Positions 18,075 to 26,762 of a stretch of DNA of 64,000 nt are shown here, one piece after another. The DNA is from Pokkaliibacter sp046614695 (GTDB taxonomy: Bacteria; Pseudomonadota; Gammaproteobacteria; Pseudomonadales; Balneatricaceae): positions 186,001-250,000 of the forward strand of contig NZ_JBKKHQ010000007.1 in NCBI RefSeq assembly GCF_046614695.1. The letters run 5' to 3'. The translations under genes and the position numbers were made by a program. The number at the start of each line of letters is the position of its first letter. Position 1 is the first letter of the stretch. The notes beneath the pieces are model-generated. The model did no database searches, was not told the origin of the DNA, and saw only the letters and a list, made by a program, of their open reading frames with translations.

Positions 18075-18713
18075 ATGGAACTTACAACACTGGCCTGGAT
18101 CAGCCTGATTCTGGGCATCCTGACGGCGATTGCCATTGCCGCGGACGTACGCCGTCATCCCCAGCACATGAGTGTAATGAATATCACCTGGCCAATTACC
18201 GGGCTTTATCTGCCCGTCATCGGCTGGTGGATTTATAAAGCACTGGGGCACAAAGGCCATGGCGATAAGCCTTTCTGGCAAAGTGTCTTTATCTCCACCA
18301 GTCATTGTGGTGGCGGCTGTACCTTGGGTGACACTCTGGCGGCACCGTTAATCTCCCTCACTGGTTTTACCTTATTGGGCTCGGCGCTGTTGGGGCACTT
18401 TGTGGGTGAGTTTATTGCTGCGTTTATTATGGGGATTGCCTTCCAGCTCTGGCCCATGATGGAGATGGGTGAAACCCGCTGGATCAAGGCCCTTAAAAAA
18501 GCGCTGGTGGCGGATGCCTTGTCACTGATCGCTTTTGAGGTGGGCATGTTTGGCTTTATGAGTATCGCGGTCTTTGGTTTTCTGGCCGAAGAGCCAGGCG
18601 TATTTTCGGCGGATTACTGGTTTCTGATGCAGATCGCCATGATCATCGGCTTTGCCACGGCCTATCCTGCCAATGCCTGGTTGGTGAAACGCGGCATTAA
18701 ACACGGGATGTGA
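18075..18713 (+). CDS. DUF4396 membrane protein
   Basis: The 212-residue inner-membrane protein has about five to six hydrophobic helices. It carries the DUF4396 hallmark SVFISTSHCGGGCTLGD near residue 78-94, with a His and two Cys that could bind a metal or undergo redox, followed by AAPLISLTGFTLLG and a conserved GIAFQLWPMMEM segment. DUF4396 proteins have no established biochemical role. The ATG at 18075 is chosen because AAAGGA sits 8 bp upstream; the ATG at 18066 overlaps that site. It is a single gene between the tRNA-fMet terminator and a convergent chemoreceptor gene. Confidence 0.85.
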   Translation: MELTTLAWISLILGILTAIAIAADVRRHPQHMSVMNITWPITGLYLPVIGWWIYKALGHKGHGDKPFWQSVFISTSHCGGGCTLGDTLAAPLISLTGFTLLGSALLGHFVGEFIAAFIMGIAFQLWPMMEMGETRWIKALKKALVADALSLIAFEVGMFGFMSIAVFGFLAEEPGVFSADYWFLMQIAMIIGFATAYPANAWLVKRGIKHGM

Positions 18714-18751
18714 TCTTCTGACTCGCCCGGAGCGGCATGCGCAGGGCAGAC

Positions 18752-18792
18752 AAAAAAGCCTGGGGCACATGTAATGCCTCAGGCTTTTTTAT
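18752..18792. terminator. Bidirectional intrinsic terminator
   Basis: AAAAAAGCCTGGGGCA and TGCCTCAGGCTTTTTT pair (one mismatch) around a short loop, between the converging DUF4396 and chemoreceptor genes. Confidence 0.88.
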
Positions 18793-18811
18793 TCAGACGT
18801 TAAAACTGGAT

Positions 18812-20827
18812 TCAGACTTTAAAGGTCTGGATTGCGCTATTGAGCTCCTGCGTCAGGGAAGTCAGTTTGAAGCTGGCTTCCGACGTCGCTTTACCGGCTT
18901 CCGCCGCCTGAGCGCTACCTTCACTCAGGGAGCGAATGCGTCCGGTCACTTCATCTGCGGTGGCGGTCTGTTCTTCCGCGGCCGCCGCGATTTGCTGGTT
19001 CATCGACATGATCTGTGAGACCGCATTATGAATGGCTGTCAGGGTTTCATTGACCAGCTGGGACTGGCTCACCGTGGTTTCCGCTTGACGCTGACCGTCC
19101 TCCATAAAGGAAACCGCGGTTTTAACCCCTTGCTGTAGCTCCCGGATCATGCCTTCAATTTCTGCCGTACTGCCCTGGGTACGCTGAGCGAGCAGACGCA
19201 CTTCATCGGCAACCACGGCAAAACCACGACCTTGCTCTCCGGCGCGCGCGGCCTCAATGGCGGCATTCAGGGCCAGCAGGTTGGTTTGCTCGGCAATGGT
19301 TTTGATGACATCCAGCACCTGGGTGATGTTGCCACTGGCTTCGCTGACACGCAGGGTCAGATTGGCCGACTCGCGGATGTGATTCGCCAGTGTCTCAATG
19401 GCTTCCAGCGCATCCGTAATCTGCTTCTGGCCGAGGCTGGCGCTACTGTTGGCACTGGAGGCGGCTTCAGCGGCAAAGTGCGCATGCTCTGACACCTGAC
19501 GGGCGGCATCGGCCACCTGATGTACCGAGAGGTTAATGCTCTCGATATCCTGTCGTTGCTGGTTGATCACATGCTGGGCATCCGATGACACGCGTTGCAT
19601 GGTCTCGGACTGGCTGGCCACCGCAGTTGAGCTGTTCATGGCGGTCTGGATCAGATCCCGCACGCGGTGAATCATCTGGTTAAAGCCACCGGAGAGCTGG
19701 CCCATTTCATCCTTCTGTTCAATGGCGACGTTAGCCGTCAGGTCGCCCTGAGCCACATTGCGGGCGGTAATCAGCATTTGCCCAACGGCGATTTTTACCG
19801 AGCGATAGAAAGCGAGGTACATCATCAGGGCAATCAGTACCACCAGGCAGATAATCGCGACGACAACGTTGCGCTTGGTGATTTCACTGGAAAGGCGCTT
19901 ATCCAGTGTTGTTTGCATCTGATCAAAGAGGGCCGTGTTGGTATCCAGCAAGGGCTGCTGCGTTTCAGTAAAGACCTTGTCGTACTCATCCACTTTGAGC
20001 TTGATGCGCGAGGCATTGAGAATCTGCTGATCCACCAGTGTCATCAGGGCATCGTATTGGGTTGAGGCGGTGTCCAACGCGGTGGCGACCTCGTCATTAC
20101 TATGGTCTTTAAGCGCAGCGGCGGCAGTGTCGTAAGCGACTTTCTCGGCTTTTACCTGGAATATCGCGTTATTAAGCAGGTCTTTGTTGACGTTACCCAG
20201 ATAGCGTTCACTGGTGATTTCAAGGCCATAGGCGCGAAGTGAGTCGAGGGATTCGTTCAGCTCCAGCAGGGTGTTGATGGCGAAGGAAATCGACAGGGCT
20301 ATCTTTTCGTTTTCATCACGGGTCAAGCCGCTTTCCCAGGCCAGGGTTTCCAGCATGGCGATCTGTTTTTGCACCGGCACGGCTTCTTCGGCGAAAAGCT
20401 CATTCAGGCCCTGAGTGGACTCCTTGATGGCTGACTGACGCTCCTGATGACTGGCAACCACATCCTTCCAAAGCTCGGCGGATTTTGGAAATTCCTCCAG
20501 CGCGGAGCTATCGTAGGCATCCAGCAGCGTCGCACTGGCTTCGCTCTGGGTATCCAGTACGCCTTTCAGGCGCTTGTTGGCAAAGGAGCGATAACCCACA
20601 CGAGCATCGCGGGCGTGGGACAAGGCTTCATAAAGAGGATACTGGGCTCGTACCTGTGCCAGACCATCAAGTTCCTTGCGGGTTTCATGAATGGCCTGGT
20701 TGTAGTTATCGACCACCATCACAGCGAGTGCGGCGATCAGCGTAAAGAACAGCAAGCTCACAAGAATGAACTTGGCGGCGTAGGAAATCCGATTCATCAA
20801 GTGAATCAAAGGGCTGAGCAAGAGCAT
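18812..20827 (-). CDS. Methyl-accepting chemotaxis protein
   Basis: The 671-residue chemoreceptor has a first membrane helix near residues 16-38, a large periplasmic helical domain (~280 residues) without a recognised ligand motif, a second helix near 322-345, a HAMP domain (ARNVAQGDLTANVAIEQKDE) and the signalling domain with the tip motif QTNLLALNAAIEAARAGEQ near residue 512. The N-terminus (MLLLSPLIHLMNRISYAAKF) resembles a widespread Pseudomonas receptor group, which supports the long start, although no clear Shine-Dalgarno is seen; MNRIS at 20797 is the alternative. The C-terminal ~130 residues lack the NWETF-type methylation-enzyme tether. The ligand is unknown. Confidence 0.92.
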   Translation of the reverse strand: MLLLSPLIHLMNRISYAAKFILVSLLFFTLIAALAVMVVDNYNQAIHETRKELDGLAQVRAQYPLYEALSHARDARVGYRSFANKRLKGVLDTQSEASATLLDAYDSSALEEFPKSAELWKDVVASHQERQSAIKESTQGLNELFAEEAVPVQKQIAMLETLAWESGLTRDENEKIALSISFAINTLLELNESLDSLRAYGLEITSERYLGNVNKDLLNNAIFQVKAEKVAYDTAAAALKDHSNDEVATALDTASTQYDALMTLVDQQILNASRIKLKVDEYDKVFTETQQPLLDTNTALFDQMQTTLDKRLSSEITKRNVVVAIICLVVLIALMMYLAFYRSVKIAVGQMLITARNVAQGDLTANVAIEQKDEMGQLSGGFNQMIHRVRDLIQTAMNSSTAVASQSETMQRVSSDAQHVINQQRQDIESINLSVHQVADAARQVSEHAHFAAEAASSANSSASLGQKQITDALEAIETLANHIRESANLTLRVSEASGNITQVLDVIKTIAEQTNLLALNAAIEAARAGEQGRGFAVVADEVRLLAQRTQGSTAEIEGMIRELQQGVKTAVSFMEDGQRQAETTVSQSQLVNETLTAIHNAVSQIMSMNQQIAAAAEEQTATADEVTGRIRSLSEGSAQAAEAGKATSEASFKLTSLTQELNSAIQTFKV

Positions 20828-21181
20828 AGGGCAAAGACCTTATCGACTGCACACTGAAACCCGTGACATGCCTACTGCGATTCTGGCAGGTTCACACCTT
20901 TGTCCTGTCAATGGCGGGCAGACCCGGTGGCGGAGGGTCCGGTCTCCTGGCTCTTAGGTTCTCCTCGGCGTCAGGAGGAGTCAGGAGAGGAAGGTTAGAC
21001 AGTCCTTGCGTAATTCTCAGCAAAAGTCTTGCCAGTCATCAATGGAATTCATACACATAGGTTGCTATGCGGTGGCTAGCGAGCCGCCTGCTAACCTGTG
21101 GTTCGCTCTGGCTGGCGTGATCAGGGGCATTTGGCGGCAGGTGGTTGGTAAGGAAGGAACGAAGTTTGCCAGGCGCAGGAA
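20828..21181. other. Intergenic region with a strong nested stem-loop
   Basis: No coding frame is supported between the chemoreceptor start and the opgD terminator. At 20943-20988 a nested hairpin can form on the plus strand: outer arms TCTCCTGGCTC and GAGTCAGGAGA (one G-U pair), inner arms CTCCT and AGGAG. The 8-mer GTCAGGAG is directly repeated. The region could be a chemoreceptor leader (minus strand) or a small RNA (plus strand) ending at the terminator at 21182. No known riboswitch family fits. Confidence 0.45.
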
Positions 21182-21215
21182 ACCAAAAAAGCGCAGAGGT
21201 CTGCGCTTTTTTGGT
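21182..21215. terminator. Strong bidirectional terminator downstream of opgD
   Basis: ACCAAAAAAGCGCAGA and TCTGCGCTTTTTTGGT are perfectly complementary over 16 bp around a 2-nt centre (the loop will open by a few pairs). It serves opgD on the minus strand and could also end a plus-strand transcript. Confidence 0.9.
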
Positions 21216-21235
21216 GCTTCTCAACGGTTATAACC

Positions 21236-22864
21236 CTAGAGATGACCGGGGTTATGCAGCAGGCGTTCGCTGGCAGGAGGGGGCGCCCACTGATACAGGA
21301 ACGTCTCTGACAATGCCTGGTCTCCATTCTTGATATACATGCGAATGGTGATCAGATTTTCACTGTCATCGGGTGGGACCAGATCAAACATGACACGGTA
21401 GCCATTGATCTGGGGTTGTGCTGTCACACTTAAGCGCTCGATCTGACCGTTACTTAAAGTAATGACCGGATCAATCTGTGCTCCGGAGGGTAGCTCGTTC
21501 AGCGCGCCACCAGCGAAGTCGATGGTAAAGTGCTGGCTGAAGTGGTCACGGCGCTGGCCGATCTCGCCACCCAGGCCGGTATAGGTCGCCACTACCATCG
21601 CCCGTTCGGGCAGATAAGGCGGACGGGTTCCCCAGTGGAGGTTGTATTCCATACTGAACTCCTGACCACCGAGCAGCGGTGTCTTCGGATTCCAGTAGCA
21701 GACCACGTTATCGAAGGTCTCATCCAGCGTCGGAATTTCCACCAGCTGAATAGAGCCTTCACCCCAGGGCGTTAAGGGCTCTACCCAAAGATCAGGACGC
21801 GTTTCGTAATGGAAGGCATTGTCCTGATAGTGATCAAACTTGCGATCACGCTGCATCAGACCAAAGCCTTTGGGATTGGTGTCAGTGAAAACGTTAAAGC
21901 CCAGGTGGCGCGGATTGGTGAGCGGACGCCAGATCCATTCGCCATTGCCTTTCCACATGGCGAGACCATCAGAGTCATGAATTTCCGGACGCCAGTCCCA
22001 GCTGGTGCGACGGTCATTTTCGCCCACCATAAACATGCTGGTAATCGGGGCAATACCCAGACGGCTGATATCTTTGCGTGGGTAAAGCGTCGCGGTGACG
22101 TGCATGACCACATTATCGCCCAGCGTCATTTCAAAGCGGTAAGCGCCGGTCGTGCTCGGTGAGTCAAGCAGGGCATAGAGCACCGTGGTTTTGCTCTTCG
22201 CCTGAGGACGCTCCAGCCAGAAGCTGACAAAGTCCGGAAACTCTTCCGGGGTGTCCATCGCGGTGTTAATTGCCAGGCCGCGTGCAGACAGGCCGTATTG
22301 CATCTCTTTACCGACCGCACGGAAGTAGCTTGCGCCCAGAAAGGAGACAACGTCGCGGTCCCAGTCTTTATCAAGGTAATAACGCACACCGGCAAAGCCC
22401 AGGTCTTCGGGCAGAACCTTGGCGTTCACTCCGGAACGGCCGAAATCATACAGGTCGGGGCTGTAACGCAGCTGGCGCGCCTGCCCCTGAGAGACTTCAT
22501 AAAGGCTCACCGGGCGGCGGAAAAAGGGGCTCAGGTGGAAGAATTCAGCGCGAATTTTGGTACCTGACTTGCTCCAGAGCGCACTCTCGTTACGGTAATG
22601 AATATCATCAAACTGGGGGCGACTCAGCTGCGCAAGAGTTTCGGGTAGCGGCGGAATGGAGCCGTCGTAGGGCTGGCTGGAGAGTTCTTTCGCCTGTTGT
22701 TTCAGCGTGTCGAAAGAGAAAGCGGCTGCTTTGCCAAAGGTTTGCACGCCGGGAGCAGAAGAGGCTGCAAACACGTGCTGGAAAGGGCCGGCGGACAACG
22801 TGGTCATGGCGGCAGTGGCGGCACTCGCAGTACCTGCTTTTTTAAGAAAGTCGCGTCGTTTCAT
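21236..22864 (-). CDS. opgD: Glucan biosynthesis protein D (osmoregulated periplasmic glucans)
   Basis: The 542-residue protein is of the MdoG/OpgD superfamily, which acts in the periplasm on the branching or structure of osmoregulated periplasmic glucans. The N-terminus KRRDFLKKAGTASA, followed by a hydrophobic stretch, is a twin-arginine (Tat) signal, which is typical of OpgD and not of OpgG. Further family segments are FDDIHYRNESALW, YDFGRSGVN, LGASYFRAVG and WGTRPPYLPERA. No opgG/opgH partner is adjacent, as is usual for opgD. It is a single gene ended by the strong terminator at 21182-21215. Confidence 0.93.
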   Translation of the reverse strand: MKRRDFLKKAGTASAATAAMTTLSAGPFQHVFAASSAPGVQTFGKAAAFSFDTLKQQAKELSSQPYDGSIPPLPETLAQLSRPQFDDIHYRNESALWSKSGTKIRAEFFHLSPFFRRPVSLYEVSQGQARQLRYSPDLYDFGRSGVNAKVLPEDLGFAGVRYYLDKDWDRDVVSFLGASYFRAVGKEMQYGLSARGLAINTAMDTPEEFPDFVSFWLERPQAKSKTTVLYALLDSPSTTGAYRFEMTLGDNVVMHVTATLYPRKDISRLGIAPITSMFMVGENDRRTSWDWRPEIHDSDGLAMWKGNGEWIWRPLTNPRHLGFNVFTDTNPKGFGLMQRDRKFDHYQDNAFHYETRPDLWVEPLTPWGEGSIQLVEIPTLDETFDNVVCYWNPKTPLLGGQEFSMEYNLHWGTRPPYLPERAMVVATYTGLGGEIGQRRDHFSQHFTIDFAGGALNELPSGAQIDPVITLSNGQIERLSVTAQPQINGYRVMFDLVPPDDSENLITIRMYIKNGDQALSETFLYQWAPPPASERLLHNPGHL

Positions 22865-23176
22865 AGTCCGAGAAAATCAGGAGCGCTGTCGTTCATACAG
22901 GCAACTCAGTTCATGAGATTCCACCCGCTGGGCAAGGTGGCGGCGCATGCTGTCTCAGCAGCAAAGGTCAAGAATACCCAGTTCAGTGCATCCTTGGATA
23001 GTTCAGGATGTATCAGTCCGTTCTATTGCAGCCGTGTTCTTCCCCATGAGTACCGAGATATAAGTCTACTTATTCCTTGTGGGAATGGGTTGGGTGCCGA
23101 GGTTTCGTTATCGCTGCCTTCCTCTGCTTGTTACTCTGGCGCCATTCAATAGCACCCTGAAGAGGCTGGGGCGGAC
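22865..23176. other. Divergent promoter region of opgD and the TSUP gene
   Basis: This 312-bp gap lies between divergent genes and should hold both promoters. I see a weak inverted repeat (CATCCT ... AGGATG, near 22990-23012), but no gene, RNA or recognised operator. Confidence 0.5.
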
Positions 23177-23959
23177 ATGGAACTGGAACTGACAACCTTG
23201 TTACTGCTGGCGGCAACGGCACTGGTGGCTGGCTTTATTGATAGCATGGCGGGCGGCGGAGGGCTGATTACTATCCCGGCACTGATGGCCGCAGGTGTTC
23301 CACCGACTCAGGCGCTCGCCACGAATAAGCTGCAAGCCTGCTTTGGCTCCTTTTCCTCGGCTCACTATTTCTGGCGTCAGAAGCTGGTGGTGCTTAAGGA
23401 TTTGTATCTTGCCATCGTCTGCACTGCTGCAGGCAGCGTGGTGGGTACGCTCTGTGTGCAATGGGTGAATGCGCAGGCCATGGCCAAATTGTTGCCTCTG
23501 CTACTCATGGGCTTTGCCCTGTATTTTCTGCTCTCGCCCAAAATGAGTGATCAGGATTCCCATCGCCGGTTATCGGCTGTGCCCTTCGCGTTTCTCGTTG
23601 GTACAGGGGTTGGGTTTTATGATGGTTTCTTCGGGCCGGGGACTGGTTCTTTCTTTGCCATGGCATTTGTGGCTTTGGCCGGGTTTGGTATCGCCAAGGC
23701 GACTGCGCACGCCAAGGTCCTGAACTTCACCGCAAACGTGGCGTCGCTGGTGTTCTTTCTGATTGGCGGCAAGGTTTATATCGTCACTGGTCTTTGCATG
23801 GCGTGCGGCCAGGTTATCGGCGCACGGTTAGGTTCGCGGATGGTGGTGTCTAGTGGGGTGCGGTTGATTCGTCCACTGCTGGTGGCCATGTCATTGATTA
23901 TGTCCAGCAAGCTGCTATGGGATGAGTACGGCGCCGAGGTACTGCAGCGCCTGGGTTGA
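23177..23959 (+). CDS. TSUP-family (TauE/SafE) membrane transporter
   Basis: The 260-residue protein has about eight membrane helices in two repeats. The first repeat has the family pattern GFIDSMAGGGGLITIPAL and ATNKLQ; the second has GFYDGFFGPGTGSFF. These match the YfcA branch of TauE/SafE permeases, which are linked to export of sulfite or organosulfonates in characterised cases. A LysR gene converges on it from the right, and a SulP anion transporter lies beyond that, so a role with oxidised sulfur compounds is possible but only inferred from neighbours. Confidence 0.92.
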   Translation: MELELTTLLLLAATALVAGFIDSMAGGGGLITIPALMAAGVPPTQALATNKLQACFGSFSSAHYFWRQKLVVLKDLYLAIVCTAAGSVVGTLCVQWVNAQAMAKLLPLLLMGFALYFLLSPKMSDQDSHRRLSAVPFAFLVGTGVGFYDGFFGPGTGSFFAMAFVALAGFGIAKATAHAKVLNFTANVASLVFFLIGGKVYIVTGLCMACGQVIGARLGSRMVVSSGVRLIRPLLVAMSLIMSSKLLWDEYGAEVLQRLG

Positions 23960-23978
23960 TGGATATCGTTATGAGCCG

Positions 23979-24839
23979 TCAAGCGAAGTAAGCGCGTAAT
24001 GCATCAATCAGCGCTGCAATACGCCGACGTTTGAGCACCCCCTGACGATAGAGCAAATTCACCGGTCTTGAGACTTCTCCCCTTTCTGGCAGCGGGTGTA
24101 TGGCTGCTGCCGGAATGTTCAGCAGGGTGACAATACTGGAAGGCAGCAGGGCAGGCATGTAGCCAGAGCGCGCCAACTGGGCAATGGCAAAGTGGGAATT
24201 CAGCTCCTTGGCGGGGCGAAGCCCCAATGCCTGCATCTCATCCTTCAGATAGCGGTTCGAAGCGATGGCCAGATCAATACAGAGACAATCCAGCATGTCA
24301 TCTGTTTCGACTTCGGCCTGCCTTGCCCTGAGGTCGCCACCATAGACCAGCAGCATCGGCTCTTCTTTCAGCACTTCCAGGGTCAGCCCCGGTAGCTGTC
24401 CCAACTGCCCGGTACAAAGGCCGATGGCATGGTCGCCACTTCGGACGCGCTCCACGATAGTCGGCGTTCGGTGCCCACCGATACTAATGTAGGGATCATG
24501 CCTCAGGTACTCCGCCAGGAAAGGCCCCAGATGCCCAGCGAGTACTGGCTCTGAGGCTGAGATGTTCAATACGCTGGTATCAACCTCACTCATCTGCTCA
24601 AACAGAATCGCCTTAAGCTTGGCCAGACTCGGATTGGCCTGATTCAGCAGTACCTGGGCTTCCGGTGTCAGGCGGATATGCCTGCCTTCTGGCTCAATCA
24701 GCTTTCGTCCCAGGCGGGCCTCCAGTGTGGCAATTCGCTTACTCACCGCAGATTGGGTCAGGTACAAGCGCGATGCTGTTTTCCCCATCGTGCCTTCCCG
24801 AGCAAGTACCGCGAGTGTTTCCAGACCTTCCAGCAGCAT
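23979..24839 (-). CDS. LysR-family regulator, divergent from the SulP transporter gene
   Basis: The 286-residue protein has a helix-turn-helix at residues ~5-60 (LETLAVLAREGTMGKTASRL, QSAVSKRIATLEARLGRKL) and an effector-binding domain with the AIGLCTGQL and LPLPERGE-type segments of LysR regulators. It ends 20 bp from the convergent TSUP gene and diverges from the SulP gene. Two perfect inverted repeats with T-N11-A pattern occur in the divergent region (24874-24888 and 24938-24956), so it probably controls the SulP gene and itself. The effector is unknown. Confidence 0.92.
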   Translation of the reverse strand: MLLEGLETLAVLAREGTMGKTASRLYLTQSAVSKRIATLEARLGRKLIEPEGRHIRLTPEAQVLLNQANPSLAKLKAILFEQMSEVDTSVLNISASEPVLAGHLGPFLAEYLRHDPYISIGGHRTPTIVERVRSGDHAIGLCTGQLGQLPGLTLEVLKEEPMLLVYGGDLRARQAEVETDDMLDCLCIDLAIASNRYLKDEMQALGLRPAKELNSHFAIAQLARSGYMPALLPSSIVTLLNIPAAAIHPLPERGEVSRPVNLLYRQGVLKRRRIAALIDALRAYFA

Positions 24840-24873
24840 GTGGGCTCCAGCAGCAAAAAAAGCGAACTCATCT

Positions 24874-24888
24874 ATTCCAACATGGAAT
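24874..24888. promoter_or_regulatory. Candidate LysR operator, site 1
   Basis: ATTCCA-ACA-TGGAAT is a perfect 6-bp inverted repeat containing T-N11-A. It lies 35 bp upstream of the LysR start. Confidence 0.45.
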
Positions 24889-24937
24889 CAGGGTGGCGGA
24901 CAGTGTCTTGTGCGATAAAAATGGGCGTTACAATCCT

Positions 24938-24956
24938 ATTGATATGGAATATCAAT
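24938..24956. promoter_or_regulatory. Candidate LysR operator, site 2
   Basis: ATTGATAT-GGA-ATATCAAT is a perfect 8-bp inverted repeat containing T-N11-A. Its centre is 66 bp from the centre of site 1, about 100 bp before the SulP start. Confidence 0.5.
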
Positions 24957-25045
24957 ATTTCGGCAGGTTATAACTCTTTAAAAAAAATATAATGAGCGCT
25001 CGCCAGAACCCGCCCACTCGTTCTCGCTTCAGCGCAGGAGCCTTT

Positions 25046-26758
25046 ATGAATATTCGCCGATGGTTACCTTTTCTCGGTTGGCCTAAACCCAGCCGTGGCT
25101 CACTCTGGGCGGATGCGCGAGCCGGGTTTAGTGTTGGGCTGGTGTTGGTACCTCAGGCCGTGGCTTATGCTGCGTTGGCAGGTATGCCACCACAAACCGG
25201 GCTTTATGCGGCAATGATCCCCAGCATTATTGGTGTGCTTTGGGGATCTTCACCTTTACTGGCGGCTGGCCCGGTGGCACTGACCAGTCTGCTGACCTTT
25301 GGCTCGCTGCAGGGGCTGGCGACTCCGGGTTCGGTGCTTTGGGTCACTCTGGCCATCTGGCTGGCGATTTATTCTGGCGTGATTCAACTGGCGCTGGGCT
25401 GTTTTCGTCTGGGAGCGATTGGTAACTTTATCTCTTTCCCTGCCTTGAAAGGCTTCATCAATGCCGCAGCGCTGATCATCATTGCTTCCCAGCTTCCGGC
25501 TTTGCTGGGCTTTGGTCACTGGAATCTGGGAAATCTTCACCAGTGGCAAGCCGGGTTGTTTGATGGGGATGGAATTCTGCCGCTACTGGTGGGGTTGGGC
25601 TCCATTACTTTTCTCTTTCTGGCGCGGCGCTTTTTCCCAAGGCAACCCGCCGTACTCTATGTCTGTATTCTTGGAATTGCGCTCAGCTATCTGACAGGGT
25701 ATCAGGAGCTGGGTGGAGCGGTGGTGGGCGAGCTTCCTCACGGCCTGCCTTCCTTAGTGCTGCCGGATAGCATCAGCTTTGAGCAGCATCGTTCGCTTCT
25801 GCCAGCCGCATTGATTATTGCGCTGGTCAGCTTTACCGAGGCGATGTCCAGTGCCCGTACTTTGTCGAGAAAGCGTGAAGAGCGCTGGGATGAAAATCAG
25901 GAGCTGATCGGGCAGGGGCTGGCGAAGCTGGCGAGCGGGAGCTTTGGTGCCTTTCCTATTTCCGGCTCGTTCTCACGTTCAGCACTGAATTTGTATGTTG
26001 GTGCCACCAGCGGTTGGTCTTCCGTGTTTGCCGCACTTTGCGTCGCGCTTTGTTTGTTGTTCTTCACTCATCCGCTGGCGTATCTGCCTACCAGTGTTCT
26101 TGCCGCGGTCATTATTGTGCCTGTGATCAATTTGCTGGACTGGCGAGTCTTTACCCGCGTAGGTAAAAGCTGCCCGGAAGATGGTGTGACGGCTGCAGTT
26201 ACCTTTATCGCGACTCTGGTGTCGGTACCGCAACTTCACTGGGGCGTCCTGACCGGTTTCCTGCTGGCTATGCTGATTTCAGTCTATCGTCGCAGTCGTC
26301 CGCGCATAATAGAGGCCGGAGTTCATGAGGATGGCGTGTTTCGCGACCGCGCGCGTTACCACATGCCGGTCTTGGCAGAAGATGTGCTGGTCGTGCGTAT
26401 GGACTCTGCGCTGATCTACACGACAGCGCCGGCACTTGAAGCCTTCATCCTCGATCATATTTCGCCCGCCACGAAAGATGTGGTCGTGCTCTGCAGTGGT
26501 ATTAATGATATCGACGCCACCGGCATAGAGTGTCTGGGTGAACTCAGTGAGCTACTTCGCAAGCGGGGAATCTGCCTGCGTTTAGCGGGCGTTAAAATGC
26601 AGGTATGGCGCAGGCTTGAGCGCTCTTCCTCCTTTGCCAGCCTGAATGCCGACAAAGCCTTTCTCTCTGATGATGAAGTGAAGAAGTTTTATCGCAAGGA
26701 AAGAGTTAAGGGGGCTCAGGTGCCTGACCCTGGTCCAGCACCTGAGTGGCATATCTAA
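25046..26758 (+). CDS. SulP-family inorganic anion transporter with STAS domain
   Basis: The 570-residue protein has 10-14 membrane helices with the SulP signatures VLVPQAVAYAALAGMPPQTG and LYAAMIPSIIGVLWGSSP, and a C-terminal cytoplasmic STAS domain (residues ~440-555; DINDIDATGIECLGEL). Family members carry sulfate, bicarbonate or other anions; the substrate here is not readable. The ATG at 25046 has CAGGAG at 5-bp spacing and begins directly before the first conserved segment; an in-frame ATG at 24992 lacks a Shine-Dalgarno. It is preceded by a divergent LysR gene with two candidate operators, and the convergent uppP gene ends only 4 bp beyond its stop. Confidence 0.93.
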   Translation: MNIRRWLPFLGWPKPSRGSLWADARAGFSVGLVLVPQAVAYAALAGMPPQTGLYAAMIPSIIGVLWGSSPLLAAGPVALTSLLTFGSLQGLATPGSVLWVTLAIWLAIYSGVIQLALGCFRLGAIGNFISFPALKGFINAAALIIIASQLPALLGFGHWNLGNLHQWQAGLFDGDGILPLLVGLGSITFLFLARRFFPRQPAVLYVCILGIALSYLTGYQELGGAVVGELPHGLPSLVLPDSISFEQHRSLLPAALIIALVSFTEAMSSARTLSRKREERWDENQELIGQGLAKLASGSFGAFPISGSFSRSALNLYVGATSGWSSVFAALCVALCLLFFTHPLAYLPTSVLAAVIIVPVINLLDWRVFTRVGKSCPEDGVTAAVTFIATLVSVPQLHWGVLTGFLLAMLISVYRRSRPRIIEAGVHEDGVFRDRARYHMPVLAEDVLVVRMDSALIYTTAPALEAFILDHISPATKDVVVLCSGINDIDATGIECLGELSELLRKRGICLRLAGVKMQVWRRLERSSSFASLNADKAFLSDDEVKKFYRKERVKGAQVPDPGPAPEWHI

Positions 26759-26762
26759 GCTG

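Noticed and set aside
20900..21010. Possible cobalamin riboswitch on the minus strand before the chemoreceptor
   Set aside because: A short GCCAGGAGACCGG-like stretch recalls the end of that family, but the conserved core with the GCCACTGT-type box is not present upstream. It is a short coincidence.
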